From MFD04580-c1 sp963702995 (GTDB lineage: Bacteria; Planctomycetota; Phycisphaerae; Tepidisphaerales; Tepidisphaeraceae), in assembly GCA_963702995.1 (NCBI GenBank), contig OY969783.1:2480001-2544000 (forward strand): a stretch of 64,000 nt of DNA. The letters run 5' to 3'. The translations under genes were made by a program, and so were the position numbers. Under the pieces are notes generated by a model. It was given only the letters and a program-made list of their open reading frames with translations, ran no database searches and was not told the origin of the DNA. Positions 9,405 to 19,158 of this stretch are shown piece after piece. The first letter of the stretch is position 1, and each line of letters begins with the position of its first letter.

Positions 9405-11872
9405 ATGACGATGCGCCACCGAACTTGGCTCGCGGCCGCTGCATGTGCTGTTGGCGTTCTCTTCATCACCGCCGCCAACGCGCAGGATCGGCGCCGGTCC
9501 GAGCGCGCTCCCATCGACGGGCGCGAACCTGCCCAGAACTCCCCTGCGCACGTCACGTCGGCCGACGTCGATGCCGCGATCAATCGGGCCAAAGCGTACC
9601 TCTACGCCCAGCAGCGCAACGGGAACTGGGAGGTTTCGCAGCAGAAGCAGTTGAGCGCGGCCGGCGCGGGCCGGGCGGCCGCGGCTTTGGGATGGGCGGC
9701 CCGGAGGAATTGATCCGCGACGTCTCCGCCGGACAATGGGGCGGGCTGACCTCCATCGCCACCTATGCCCTCCTTGCGGCAGGCGATACCGACCACGACG
9801 AGCGGATCGCGAAAGCGATCGGCTTCATGAGAACCGGCGATGTCACCGGCACCTATGCGCTGGGGCTTCACGCGCAGGTGTGGAACTACCTCAACCCGAC
9901 GGCCCAAAACGGCTACAAGGCCGCAATGGTGAAAGACGCCCAGACGCTCCTCCGCGGGTTGCGGCAGACGGGCGACGCCAAAGGCCTCTATCACTACACG
10001 CCCGACGATTTCGGGTGGGACAACAGCACCGCCCAATTCGGCGTCCTGGGGATGTGGGGCTGCGCCCTGGCGGGCTATGAAGTCCCGACGAGCTACTGGA
10101 AGGCGGTCGAGGATGCGTGGGTCGCGCATCAGGACAAGAGCGGCGGCTGGAGCTACGGCGGCGGCATGGGTGGCCCCGGCGGGATCGGCGGCCCTGGCGG
10201 ACGAGCAGTCCCCGGCGGCCCAATGCGCCCGGGCGGCGGCATGGGGCCGCCCGACATGGGCCGCGTCAAACTGTCGATGACCGCCGCCGGCGTCGCCACG
10301 CTCTTCATCACCGCCGACTACCTCCACAACGTCGGGAGCTGCAACGGCAACTACGTGAACGCCCCGATCGACGCGGGCCTGAAGTGGATCGACGCCCACT
10401 TCGGGGAACTTGCGTCGGAGCCGAATCGCTAGTTCTACACCCTGTTCGGCATCTCGCGGATCGGGGTCGCCAGCGGCCGCAAGTTCTTTGGCGCCACCGA
10501 CTGGTATCAGGAAGGGGCCGACCAGCTCCTCGGCTACCAGCGGGCCGACGGCTCGTGGGGGGACGGCGTCGCCGATACCTCCTTCGCCCTGCTCTTCCTC
10601 GCCCGCGGCCGCGCTCCGATCATGATGAGCAAGCTCGAGTACCAACTCGACGCCAGAGGCGACAAGCCGAAAACCGCCAACTGGGACCAGCGCCCGCGTG
10701 ACGTCGCCTACCTCGCGCGGTGGGTAGGGAAGGTGGTGGAACGGAACCTGAACTGGCAGGTGGTGAACCTCTCGGCCGACGCCGCCGGCCTGCACGACGC
10801 CCCGATCCTCTATATCGCCGGCAATCAGACGCTCAGCTTCACCGAAGCGGAAGAGGCCAAGCTCCGCCAGTACGTGGAACAGGGGGGCATGATCGTCGGC
10901 AACGCCAATTGCGGGAGCGCGGCGTTCTCCAAGTCGTTCAAGGACCTGGGCCAGAAGCTGTTCAACAAGTACGAGTTCCGGGTGCTCCCGGCGGACCACA
11001 TCATCTTCAAGGGCGAGCTGGGCGCGGCGTCCTCCAAAGTCCCGGTAAAGCTAGAAAGCCTCAGCAACGGCTGCCGCGAGATGATGGTCCTGATCCCCAG
11101 CGCCGACGCCGCCCGCTACTGGCAAACGATGACCTACCGCGGGCACGAAGAAGTCTGGAAGGCGCTCGCCAACCTCTACATCTATTCAATCGACAAGGAC
11201 GTCCGCTACCGCGGGGACAGCTACGTGGTGCTGCCGAACCCCAGGGCGCTCTTGCGCGGGTCGATCAAGGTCGCGCGGCTCCGCGCCGGCGACAACTGGG
11301 ACCCGGAGCCCGGCGGCTGGCGCCAGTTGGCGGCCGTCATGCACAACCAGGACGCGATCGACCTCTCCACCACCGAAGTGAAGCTCGGCGAAGGCCAGCT
11401 TTCCACCTTCACGATCGCCCATTGGACCGGCACGACCAAAGCGCACCTTTCCGACGTACAGCGATCCGAGCTCCAGGCCTTCGTGGAGCACGGGGGAACG
11501 CTTATTGTCGATGCCGCCGGCGGCTCCGCGGAGTTCGGCGTGACATCCCACGGGGAACTCGCTTCCATCTTCCCCGAAGCCTTGACGGCGCTGGAGCGCC
11601 CGCTCCCTCCCGATCACCCGCTCTACGCGGCGACGGGTGAGAAGCCGGCCTCCTTCGGCTATCGCCGCTTCGCCCGTGCCGCGATGGCGGGCCAGCTTTC
11701 GGCGCCGAGGTTGAGCGGACTTACCGTGAACGGCCGCCTTGCTGTCCTCTACAGCGCCGAAGACCTGAGCGTGGGGCTCGTCGGCCATCCGGTCGATGGG
11801 GTCCTGGGTTACGATCCGCAGTCCGCGACCCGGATCATGCGGTCGATCCTCCGGTTCGCGACGGCCAAATAG
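9405..11872 (+). CDS. DUF4159 protein with N-terminal terpene-cyclase-like repeats, reading frame broken twice
   Basis: The gene starts at 9405 with a signal peptide (WLAAAACAVGVLFITAANA). Residues after about 45 form alpha/alpha-barrel repeats of the squalene-cyclase/prenyltransferase type (DVDAAINRAKAYL, then a Gly-rich insert near 10150-10260). The frame shifts near 9690: frame 9405-9713 ends, and the same protein continues in the frame that reads GMGGPEELIRD. It is then stopped by a TAG at 10430-10432, immediately followed by perfectly continuous coding (FYTLFGISRIGVASG). The last 415 residues (10622-11872) are a DUF4159 domain. This architecture is common in planctomycetes and its function is unknown. 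The two lesions are either sequence errors or a real pseudogene; continuous coding on both sides favours errors. Confidence 0.75.
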
Positions 11873-11951
11873 CTTTCGATCCATCGTCTACTCTTGCCAT
11901 GGGCACGCCGGTGCGAACGAACGCCGGCCCAGAAGGTAGACTCTGGAGACG

Positions 11952-14250
11952 ATGGCCCCCAATCGCCTCACCCCCGTTCTCGCGTTACGTGCCCATGGCC
12001 CGGCGGTGTATGCCGCGATCATTGCGTTGAGCCTCGCGCGGTTCGCGGCGGCGGCCGCGGGCGACGCGGCGGTCACTTACAACCGCGACGTTCGGCCGAT
12101 CCTTTCGGAAAAATGTTTCGCCTGTCACGGGTTCGACGCAAAGAAACGCAAGGCCGACTTGCGGCTTGATACGCCAGAGGGTGCGACGGCGACGCTGAAG
12201 AGCGGCGTTGTCGCTCTCGTGCCCGGCGATCTGAAATCGAGCGACGTCTGGCGACGAGTCACGACGGACGACGCCGACGACCACATGCCGCCGGCCGCGT
12301 CGCACAAGGACCTGACGGCCGCCGAGCGGACGGTCATCCGCCGGTGGATCGAAGCGGGGGCGCGATACGAGAAGCACTGGGCGTTCGAATCCCCCCGCCG
12401 GCCGCCGCTGCCCGCGGGGGCGATCGGGAATCCGATCGACGCCTTTATCGCCGATCGCCTGAAGCGCGAGGGCTTCGCGCCGCTCCGCCGGCGGACCGGG
12501 AAACGTTGCTCCGCCGGCTTTCGCTCGATCTGACCGGCCTGCCGCCGACGCCGCAGGAGATCGACGCCTTCGTCAACGACGACGCCGCCGGCGCTTACGA
12601 GCGACAGGTCGATCGGCTTGCGGCTTCGCCCCACTACGGCGAGCGCATGGCGGTCGCGTGGCTCGACGTGGCCCGATTCGCTGACACGAACGGGTATCTT
12701 CAGGACATCAAACGGACGGGGTGGCCCTGGCGCGACTGGGTCATCCAGTCGTTCAACGCCGACATGCCCTTCGACCGGTTCGTCACCGAGCAGATCGCCG
12801 GCGATCTGCTCCCCTCGCCCACGCCGTCGCAGAAGCTCGCAACCTCGTTCTGCCGGAACCATCCGATCACGACCGAAGGCGGGACGCTGGCCGCTGAATA
12901 CATGAACGAGTACGCGGCCGACCGCGTCCAGACCTTCGGCACGGCGTTCCTCGGCCTCACCTTCAACTGCTGCCGCTGCCACGACCACAAGTTCGACCCC
13001 CTGCCACAGGACGACTTCTACAGCCTGCAGGCTTTCTTCAACTCGATCACCGAAAAGCACCTCCTCAACACCAAGGACCCCGCGCAGACCCCGTCGATCG
13101 AGATCGAATCGCCCCTGGCGCCGGCGGCCGGCAAAGCGGCCGTTATGGTGATGCAGGAGGCCCCAAAGCCGACGCCGACGTTTGTCCTCGCGCGCGGCCA
13201 GTACGATCAGCCCGACACAAACCGCCCTGTCTCGCGCCGGCCGCCGCTGGCGCTGGGGCTCTTCCCGCAGACGCGCCGCGAAATCGGCTTGGCCTGGCCC
13301 AGTGGCTCGTCAGCGCCGAGAACCCGCTGCTGGCCCGCGTGACGGTCAACCGGATCTGGCAGCGCATTTTTGGGACCGGGCTGGTGAAGACGGTTGACGA
13401 CTTTGGCGTGCAAGGGGAATACCCCAGCCACCCCGAGCTGCTCGACTTCCTGGCCGTCGCGTTCCGCGAAGGTGACGCGGCGGCCGGCGCCCCGCCCTGG
13501 AGCACCCGGCGCCTGGTCCGGCTGATCGTGACGAGCGAAACCTATCGACAATCTTCTACCGTGCGGCCACCGCTTGCGGCGAGGGACCCGGAGAACCGCC
13601 TGCTCGGTCGTTTCCCGCGCCAGCGGCTCGCGGCCGAGGAGATTCGCGATCAAGCCCTCTTCGCAGCCGGGCTCCTGTCGCCGAAGCTCGGCGGCCCACC
13701 CTCGCTTCCCTATCAGCCCGCCGGCCTGTGGGAGGAGCGCGGCAACGAGGGGAGCAATACCCGGATCTATGAGCGAAGCGTCGGAGAAGCGCTTTATCGC
13801 CGCAGCCTCTACACCTTCTGGAAGCGAACCTGCCCGCCGCCGTTCATGACGCTCTTTGACGCCCCCGACCGGCTCACTTGCTCCGCGCGGCGGGTGGTGA
13901 CCAACACGCCGCTCCAGGCCCTGGCAGTGATGAACGACGAGCAGATGCTGGAGTGCGCCAAGCTCCTCGCGGCGCGGACGCTCCGCGAGGCGGCGTCCAC
14001 CCCTGATCGTCTCACGCTGATCTACCGCCGCGCGACCGGCCGCACACCGGGCAGCACCGACCTGGAGGCTCTGGAGCGAGGCCTGGATACCCTGAAGAAG
14101 CGATACACCGCCGCGCCGGACGACGCGGCCGCACTGCTGCTCCAAGGCGTCGCCCCGATTCCGGCCGACCTCGATAAGCCCGAACTGGCCGCCTGGATGC
14201 TCATCGCCAACACGGTCCTGAACACCGACGCGGCGTTGGTTCGAGACTAA
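11952..14250 (+). CDS. PSD1-DUF1549-DUF1553 cytochrome-like protein, reading frame broken twice
   Basis: The coding pieces are 11952-12533, a middle piece in another frame (to 13342) and 13339-14250; together they make one planctomycetal-type protein. An export segment precedes a heme-binding CFACH motif (C55, C58, H59) in the PSD1 cytochrome domain. DUF1549 follows (LSLDLTGLPPTPQEIDAF, then GERMAVAWLDVARFADTNG), and DUF1553 ends the protein (VTVNRIWQRIFGTGLVKT, TPLQALAVMND). Frameshifts lie at about 12485 and 13230-13300, both GC-rich. The family is secreted and nearly always paired with a DUF1501 gene, here starting 437 bp downstream on the same strand. Its biochemical role is unproven; a c-type cytochrome or glycan-degradation accessory role is usually suggested. 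Confidence 0.83.
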
Positions 14251-14263
14251 AAAGGACGGCCTT

Positions 14264-14312
14264 ACGAGCCGCGCCCGTCAGGAAGCGGGCAGTCGCCGTA
14301 CTCGGCGGCTGA
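14264..14312 (+). repeat. 49-bp dispersed unit, copy 1
   Basis: The segment beginning 'acgagccgcgcccg' and containing 'gaagcgggcagtcgccgta' recurs in inverted orientation at 50025-50071 with only a few differences. It contains an internal 'agtcgccgta/ctcggcggct' inverted repeat. It lies 14 bp after the stop of the PSD1 gene. Confidence 0.75.
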
Positions 14313-14415
14313 GCGGCGCTGTGCGCCGGTTCCAGTCAAGATTGCGGGTACGCGGTGATTGTGGCCGTTTTATGTGGCGACACCTCGTCTTGGAGGGAGC
14401 CGTTAAAACAAATGC

Positions 14416-14467
14416 AGGGCGTGGTTCACCACGCCGCATCACGCCGTCGCGTGGTGAACCGCGCCCT
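14416..14467. repeat. GGGCGTGG palindromic element
   Basis: Arms 14416-14434 and 14449-14467 pair over 19 bp with one mismatch around a 14-nt centre. Each arm is itself nearly palindromic ('gggcgtggttcaccacgcc'). Related hairpins occur at 16161-16252, 16290-16310, 27377-27394 and near 30196, so this is a dispersed family. Confidence 0.75.
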
Positions 14468-14510
14468 ACGTTTCGGCCGGATACCGCCACAAAAGAGGGT
14501 CACGCCCATG

Positions 14511-14633
14511 GCATCCGACGTGCCGCCGGTGCCCTCACCGGCGGGCGTTTCGCGTGGTCGGCAGCACCACCGGTGGGGGCACCGGCGGTACGTTGATTCG
14601 TGAGCGTACCCGCTGATTTAGATGGAGCGGCCC
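14511..14633 (+). repeat. Dispersed 110-123-bp element, copy A
   Basis: Shares with 57777-57886 the start 'gtgccgccggtgccctca', a centre 'tggtcggca', a matching inverted arm 'ccggtg(a/g)gggcaccg' and the tail 'gatttagatggagcggccc'. The two arms can fold into a long hairpin. Copy A carries about 12 extra bases before the tail. Confidence 0.85.
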
Positions 14634-14686
14634 GCCAGCCGTCCTACCCGGCGCCTTGTGCCGTTCGCCGTTTAACCCGAGGCCGC

Positions 14687-16164
14687 ATGCAACCGCTTCA
14701 CGACTATTGGTTCAACATCAACCGCCGGCAGCTCCTGAAAGGGGCGGCCGCCGGCGGCATGGCGTTCCTTGGCTCGACGGCGCTTCAGCAGCTCATGGCC
14801 GCCGAGACGGCGCCCGCATCGCCCCCCGCTCCAAGCCCCGCACCGGGCAAACCCACCCTGCCCCACTTCGCCCCGAAGGCGAAGCGCGTCATTTACCTTT
14901 ACCAGGAGGGGGCGCCCTCCCAGCTTGATACGCTCGACTACAAGCCGGGCCTGCAGGCGCAGTTCGACAAGGATCTGCCGGCGTCGGTTCGCGGCGCACA
15001 GCGCCTCACCGGAATGACCAGCGGCCAGGCGCGGCTTCCGATCGCCCCGTCGCAATTTAAGTTCACTCGGTACGATAACGCTCTGGACGGGCTCTGGGTG
15101 TCGGACTTGCTCCCCAACACCGGCCGCGTGGCGAACGAGCTGTGCGTCGTGAAATCGATGTTCACGGAGCAGATCAACCACGGCCCCGGCGTCACCTTCA
15201 TGCAGACGGGCCACCCTCTGCCCGGGCGGCCGGCGATCGGGGCATGGCTCTCCTACGGCCTGGGGAACCTGAACACCGACCTGCCTTCCTTCGTCGTCAT
15301 GATTAGCCAGGGGCGCGGGCAGATGCAGGCGCTCTTCTCACACTTGTGGGGCGCTGGCTTTCTCCCCGGCGAGCACCAGGGCGTGCAGTTCCGTGCCGCC
15401 AGCGACCCCGTGCTCTTCCTGAACGACCCGAAGGGGATGCGTCGCGACGATCGCCGGGTGGTCCTGGACCTGATCGGCGACTTGAACCGCCGCCGCGCCG
15501 AGCAGAGCGGCGATGCCGAAATCCTCGCCCGCATCGCGCAATATGAGATGGCCTACCGCATGCAGATGAGCGTGCCCGACCTGACCGACCTCAAAGCCGA
15601 AAGTGAAGCGACGCTCGACCTGTACGGCCCGGACGTTCGCACGCCCGGAACCTTCGCCTACAACTGCCTGATGGCCCGCCGAATGGCCGAGCGCGGGGTG
15701 CGGTTCATCCAGCTTTACCACCGAGGCTGGGATCATCACCGCAGCGTTCCGCGCGACCTGCCGCTCCAGTGCCAGGACGTCGATCGCCGCAGGCGGCCTT
15801 GCTGCACGACCTACGCCGGTGCGGGTTGCTCGATGAGACCCTGGTCGTCTGGGGTGGAGAGTTCGGCCGCACCGTCTATTGCCAGGGGAAGCTGACGGCG
15901 GACCAGTACGGCCGCGATCATCACCCGCGCTGCTTCAGCGTTTGGCTGGCCGGCGGCGGCGTGAAGCCGGGCATCACCTACGGCGAGACTGACGACTTCT
16001 CCTACAACGTCGCCGACCGCCCCGTCTCGGTCCACGACCTGCACGCGACGCTACTCCACTGCATGGGGATCGATCACGAGCGTTTCACGTACAAGGCACA
16101 AGGCCTCGATTTCAAGCTCACCGGAGTCGAACCGGCGAAGGCGGTGACGGAGATACTGCTGTAG
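14687..16164 (+). CDS. DUF1501 Tat-exported protein, reading frame broken once
   Basis: Starts at 14687. The first 30 residues hold a twin-arginine signal (NINRRQLLKGAAAGGMAFLG), so the protein is exported folded. The body matches DUF1501, an alkaline-phosphatase-superfamily-related family (RVIYLYQEGAPSQLDTLDYKP, EQINHGPGVTFMQTGHPLPG, GVRFIQLYHRGWDHH). At about 15760-15800 the frame shifts; the C-terminal part continues in the frame that reads LLDETLVVWGGEFGRT and ends at 16164. It follows the PSD1/DUF1549/DUF1553 gene, the standard planctomycetal pairing; an intact paralogue is at 50318-51772. Its function is unknown. Confidence 0.85.
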
Positions 16165-16252
16165 GGCGTGGCTTGCCACGCCGAAAACGTCGCCCGCGAA
16201 ACCACCGAAATCGGAACGATGAGCCGGAGAAGCGTGGTGAACCACGGCCTAC
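16161..16252. repeat. GGGCGTGG palindromic element with full TAGGGCGTGG ends
   Basis: The 22-nt arms at 16161-16182 and 16231-16252 are inverted copies that start 'gtagg' and end 'cctac'. Inside each arm is the short palindrome 'gtgg..ccac'. The element overlaps the last codons of the DUF1501 gene. A half copy follows at 16290-16310. Confidence 0.75.
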
Positions 16253-16360
16253 CGGACTGACCCGGGGACCGGCGTCAGCGCGGCGCATGTACGGCGTGGC
16301 TCGCCACGCCAACGTCGTCGGCCGTTGGCCCAACGGATTCCGGAGGCTCGCCCCGATCGC

Positions 16361-17200
16361 TCACTTCTTCGGCGTGGCCGCGTCCTCTTTCACGCCGGTG
16401 CCGGCGTACCCGGCCTTCGGAGCGCCGCTTTCATCCAGCTTGTCGCACGCCCAGAGAATGCCGTTGGCCAGGAGCTGAAGGTAGTGCGGGTCCGCGGTCG
16501 TGTGCATGTCATGCCCGAGCGTCGTCCCGAAGACGCGGCCGCTGCCGTACAGGTGCTGCCACGCCACCACATTCTCCGGGTGCTTCGCCTTCTCGTTGAC
16601 GCCGGTCGCGATCAGGAGTGGGGTGGTGTCCGGGTAGGTCTCTTCCGTGACGTATTGCTCGTCCCCTTGGGTCTTCCAATCGGCCGGCCACCCTTTGATG
16701 ATCGGGCTCTTGTCGCTCGCCGGGCGAACGGCGAACGGGCCGAACTTCTCGTGGTGGTTGGTCCGCATGCCGGCGAACTGCGCCCAGTCGGCCGCGGGGC
16801 GGAAGCAGTGCATCGCGCAATGGACCAGGATGGCGGGCTTGCCGGCTTTGGTGACCTCGAAGACCTTGTCGTAGAGCTTGGGGTCGATCGGCTTGTTATC
16901 GGCCGCGTAGCAGAGGTCGTAGATGATCGCGTCGTATCCCTCGCCGAATTTCGGGTCGCTGAGAAGGGTCGGGACGGCGTGGCTGTCTTTGCCGCCGTCA
17001 ACGATGTCGATCGAGGCGTTCACACGCTCCGAAAGTTGCTCCTTCAGGTACGGGGCCTGCTTTCCGTAATCGTGGTAGCCGCCGCCGGTGATGAAAAGGA
17101 TCTTCAGCGGCTTGGCCGGGGCGGCCGCTTCAGCGTGGAGCGCCGGCGAGAGCGCGGCGACGGTCACAACCAGGGCGAGGAGTGGAGCGAGTGTGCGCAT
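16361..17200 (-). CDS. Secreted ThuA-like protein
   Basis: A 279-residue protein with a signal peptide (residues 1-23, cleavage near LHA-EAA) and one ThuA (trehalose-utilisation-like, class I glutamine amidotransferase fold) domain. Key segments are KILFITGGGYHDY, YDAIIYDLCYAA, AILVHCAMHCFR and GRVFGTTLGHDMHTT near the end. ThuA-type proteins are often linked to sugar ketone metabolism in planctomycetes. The active-site cysteine position is occupied by C in VHCAMHCF. It faces the DUF1501 gene convergently and sits in a region of carbohydrate genes. The substrate is unknown. Confidence 0.82.
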   Translation of the reverse strand: MRTLAPLLALVVTVAALSPALHAEAAAPAKPLKILFITGGGYHDYGKQAPYLKEQLSERVNASIDIVDGGKDSHAVPTLLSDPKFGEGYDAIIYDLCYAADNKPIDPKLYDKVFEVTKAGKPAILVHCAMHCFRPAADWAQFAGMRTNHHEKFGPFAVRPASDKSPIIKGWPADWKTQGDEQYVTEETYPDTTPLLIATGVNEKAKHPENVVAWQHLYGSGRVFGTTLGHDMHTTADPHYLQLLANGILWACDKLDESGAPKAGYAGTGVKEDAATPKK

Positions 17201-17420
17201 CGGGAGTTCCTATAGAAATGAGGTTGCGAACCACGCCGGGACCACCGGGCGGCCGCCACGTCCGCCGCCGGGCCGATGTGGCGACCCGACGGCGACCCAA
17301 GCCGCGCAAACGGCTTGGGGTTCTATAGTATCCGGCACCGCCGGGCGAACAACTGGGGCGCAACCGCCCATTATTCAAAGGCCCACGGCCCGCGCCGGGC
17401 GCACCCACGCGCCGCGCGAT

Positions 17421-17861
17421 TTACGCCGCCGCGGCCTTGGTAAGCGCGAGACGGCGGAACTCCTGAAGGAGTGTGACCGCAACGTCCGCCTCGCCGGCCT
17501 GCCCCGCGAGGCGAAGCCGCAGAAGGGTGCGGTCCAGCTCTTTTCGGTCAATCGACTTCACTTGATCGGCAAGGATAAGGTTCATGCCCCAGTCCGCGAA
17601 GAGTCGCCGATCGACGCGTCGATTCGACAACTGCTGCACCGCGGTGTGCCGAGGGTCGCCGGAAACGCGTGTGAAAAGGCTCGCCACGCGCATCGGCTCC
17701 CCTTCCAGCACCTGAAGGAAATGGCAGCCGCTGTAGAGCAGGAGCCCCGAAATCCCTTGGGCCTCGTTCTTCTCGCGGCAGCCTTCGACGAGCGCTGCCA
17801 ACTCGCCTTCCGCCATGGGGGCGGTCGCGTCACTGATATAGAGTAGGCGACATAGATCCAT
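17421..17861 (-). CDS. Standalone BLUF-domain blue-light photosensor
   Basis: A 146-residue protein made of one BLUF (flavin-binding blue-light sensor) domain plus a short helical tail. All hallmark residues are present: Y8 in LLYIS, N32 in EKNEAQGISG, Q50 in HFLQVLEG and W91/M93 in FADWGMN. The D-P-R-H segment before strand 4 is present (D69-H72). No output domain is attached, so it must act through a partner, as short BLUF proteins do. The genes on either side are unrelated carbohydrate genes. Whether it binds FAD and signals is inferred from these residues. Confidence 0.9.
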   Translation of the reverse strand: MDLCRLLYISDATAPMAEGELAALVEGCREKNEAQGISGLLLYSGCHFLQVLEGEPMRVASLFTRVSGDPRHTAVQQLSNRRVDRRLFADWGMNLILADQVKSIDRKELDRTLLRLRLAGQAGEADVAVTLLQEFRRLALTKAAAA

Positions 17862-18058
17862 GTAGGTGTCATCGGCAAGGAATCTGTCGTTCCTTAACGA
17901 GCGCTGGCTGGCCCCACCTCCCGCGTGCGGATCGAACCGCTGGACGATCCTTCAACGGGCGCCATCGTCAGCCGTAGCGCTTCGACGTCGGTCCGGTAAG
18001 GCCGCCCCTCGCGATAGCCGGGGATAGAAGGATCCGACGAGATGGGGCGAAAGAACGG

Positions 18059-19027
18059 TTATTCCTGTGGCTTGGCCTCGGGGTCCCAATCGCCGAAAGC
18101 CGACGCGGGCGTCATCTGTTCCTTCGACGGCGCGGCCGCCGCGGCGAGGTTATCCTTCAACCAAGCGTAGCCCGGCCCCTTGCAGCCGGAGAAATAGACG
18201 CGGCCCTCGCCCCACTTCGGCACGAAGTCGGCGGCCGCCTTGTCGCGGACGTCTCGATAGATGGCGCCGTCGGCCAGAAGCTTGTCGGAGAACGTGCAGT
18301 CGATGAAGTACCACGCCGCATCGCGAAAGTAAGACCCCAGGCCGAAGGCTTTGGGCCCGTCGAAGGTCGAGTTTCGGACGACCAACTTTTCCGACTCCGC
18401 CTTCGTCCCCTCGTTGAAGAGGCTGATCCGCGACCCCAGGCACCAGAACTGGCAGTCGGTCACGTAGCACGTCCCCCGAGGGCCGAGGAAGTGGTACAGC
18501 CCCTCAATGCGGCAATTGCGGAAGTAGTACTCGCCGTGTGACCAGGGGGAGACCGTGTCGCCTCCGCCGCTCGACAGGTCGCAGTCGCGGACGATGAGAC
18601 GCGTTGAGCCTTTGATCGAGGAGAGCGCCACGGCGTAGTGCGTCGTCTTGAAAGGGTTGGTGATCGTCAGGTTCTCAAGTGTGACGTCGTTGGCGCCGTC
18701 CACCTCCACGCTGGCCCAGCTAAGCCCCGCTCTCGCCAGGTCCGCCTTCTTCGACGAATCGACTGTCGCACAGAGGCGCACCTTCTGCCGATCCTCCCCC
18801 ACAAGCGTCACCAGAGACCGGTTCACCCGCACGGGGTCGGGGTAGTCGCCGGTCTTGATGAAGATGACGACGCCGCCCCGGTTGTCCCGCGGGATAGAAT
18901 CGATCGCGGCCTGCACGGACCTGAACTGCCCGCTCCCATCGGCCGCCACGACGATCCGTGAGGGCGACGGGGCGGTAGCCGGCCCCATGGCCGCGAGAAG
19001 GTAAACATATAGGGTGGCGAAGCTCAT
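18059..19027 (-). CDS. Pectinesterase-like (CE8) secreted protein with an altered active site
   Basis: A 322-residue right-handed beta-helix protein with a weak N-terminal export segment (residues 2-18) and the CE8 opening VAADGSGQFRSVQAAIDSIP. The family's first catalytic Asp is kept in GGGDTVS (D157). However, the second, in the usual DFIFG motif, is replaced: the segment reads GLYHFLG with H179. The usual LGRPW arginine region reads FGLGSYFRDAAW. A fully active pectin methylesterase is therefore doubtful; it could be a binding protein, a divergent esterase or an inactive form. It lies 117 bp downstream of the regulator gene on the same strand. Confidence 0.8.
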   Translation of the reverse strand: MSFATLYVYLLAAMGPATAPSPSRIVVAADGSGQFRSVQAAIDSIPRDNRGGVVIFIKTGDYPDPVRVNRSLVTLVGEDRQKVRLCATVDSSKKADLARAGLSWASVEVDGANDVTLENLTITNPFKTTHYAVALSSIKGSTRLIVRDCDLSSGGGDTVSPWSHGEYYFRNCRIEGLYHFLGPRGTCYVTDCQFWCLGSRISLFNEGTKAESEKLVVRNSTFDGPKAFGLGSYFRDAAWYFIDCTFSDKLLADGAIYRDVRDKAAADFVPKWGEGRVYFSGCKGPGYAWLKDNLAAAAAPSKEQMTPASAFGDWDPEAKPQE

Positions 19028-19104
19028 GTCCGGTCGCTCCCGCCTGTGGCGTTGCGTCGCTCGTCGAGTCCGCGCATAGTTCGGAGTGTCAGGGCTTTGA
19101 GGAC

Positions 19105-19158
19105 CTGTCCGGTCGGGTCGCGCTGTCAGGTCGGGTCAGCGCTGTCAGGTCGGGTCAG
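19105..19158. repeat. 18-bp tandem repeat overlapping a stop codon
   Basis: The unit 'gctgtcaggtcgggtcag' occurs twice exactly (19123-19140 and 19141-19158), preceded by a degenerate third copy (19105-19122). The last copy contains the stop codon (19145-19147) of the regulator gene, so copy-number change here could alter the end of that protein. Confidence 0.75.

Larger units (their letters stand above)
14251..14686. other. Repeat-filled gap before the DUF1501 gene
   Basis: No gene. It is almost entirely made of dispersed elements also found elsewhere in the window: a 49-bp unit (14264-14312), a palindromic GGGCGTGG hairpin (14416-14467) and a 123-bp element (14511-14633). Such a cluster suggests an insertion-tolerant spacer. 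Confidence 0.7.
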
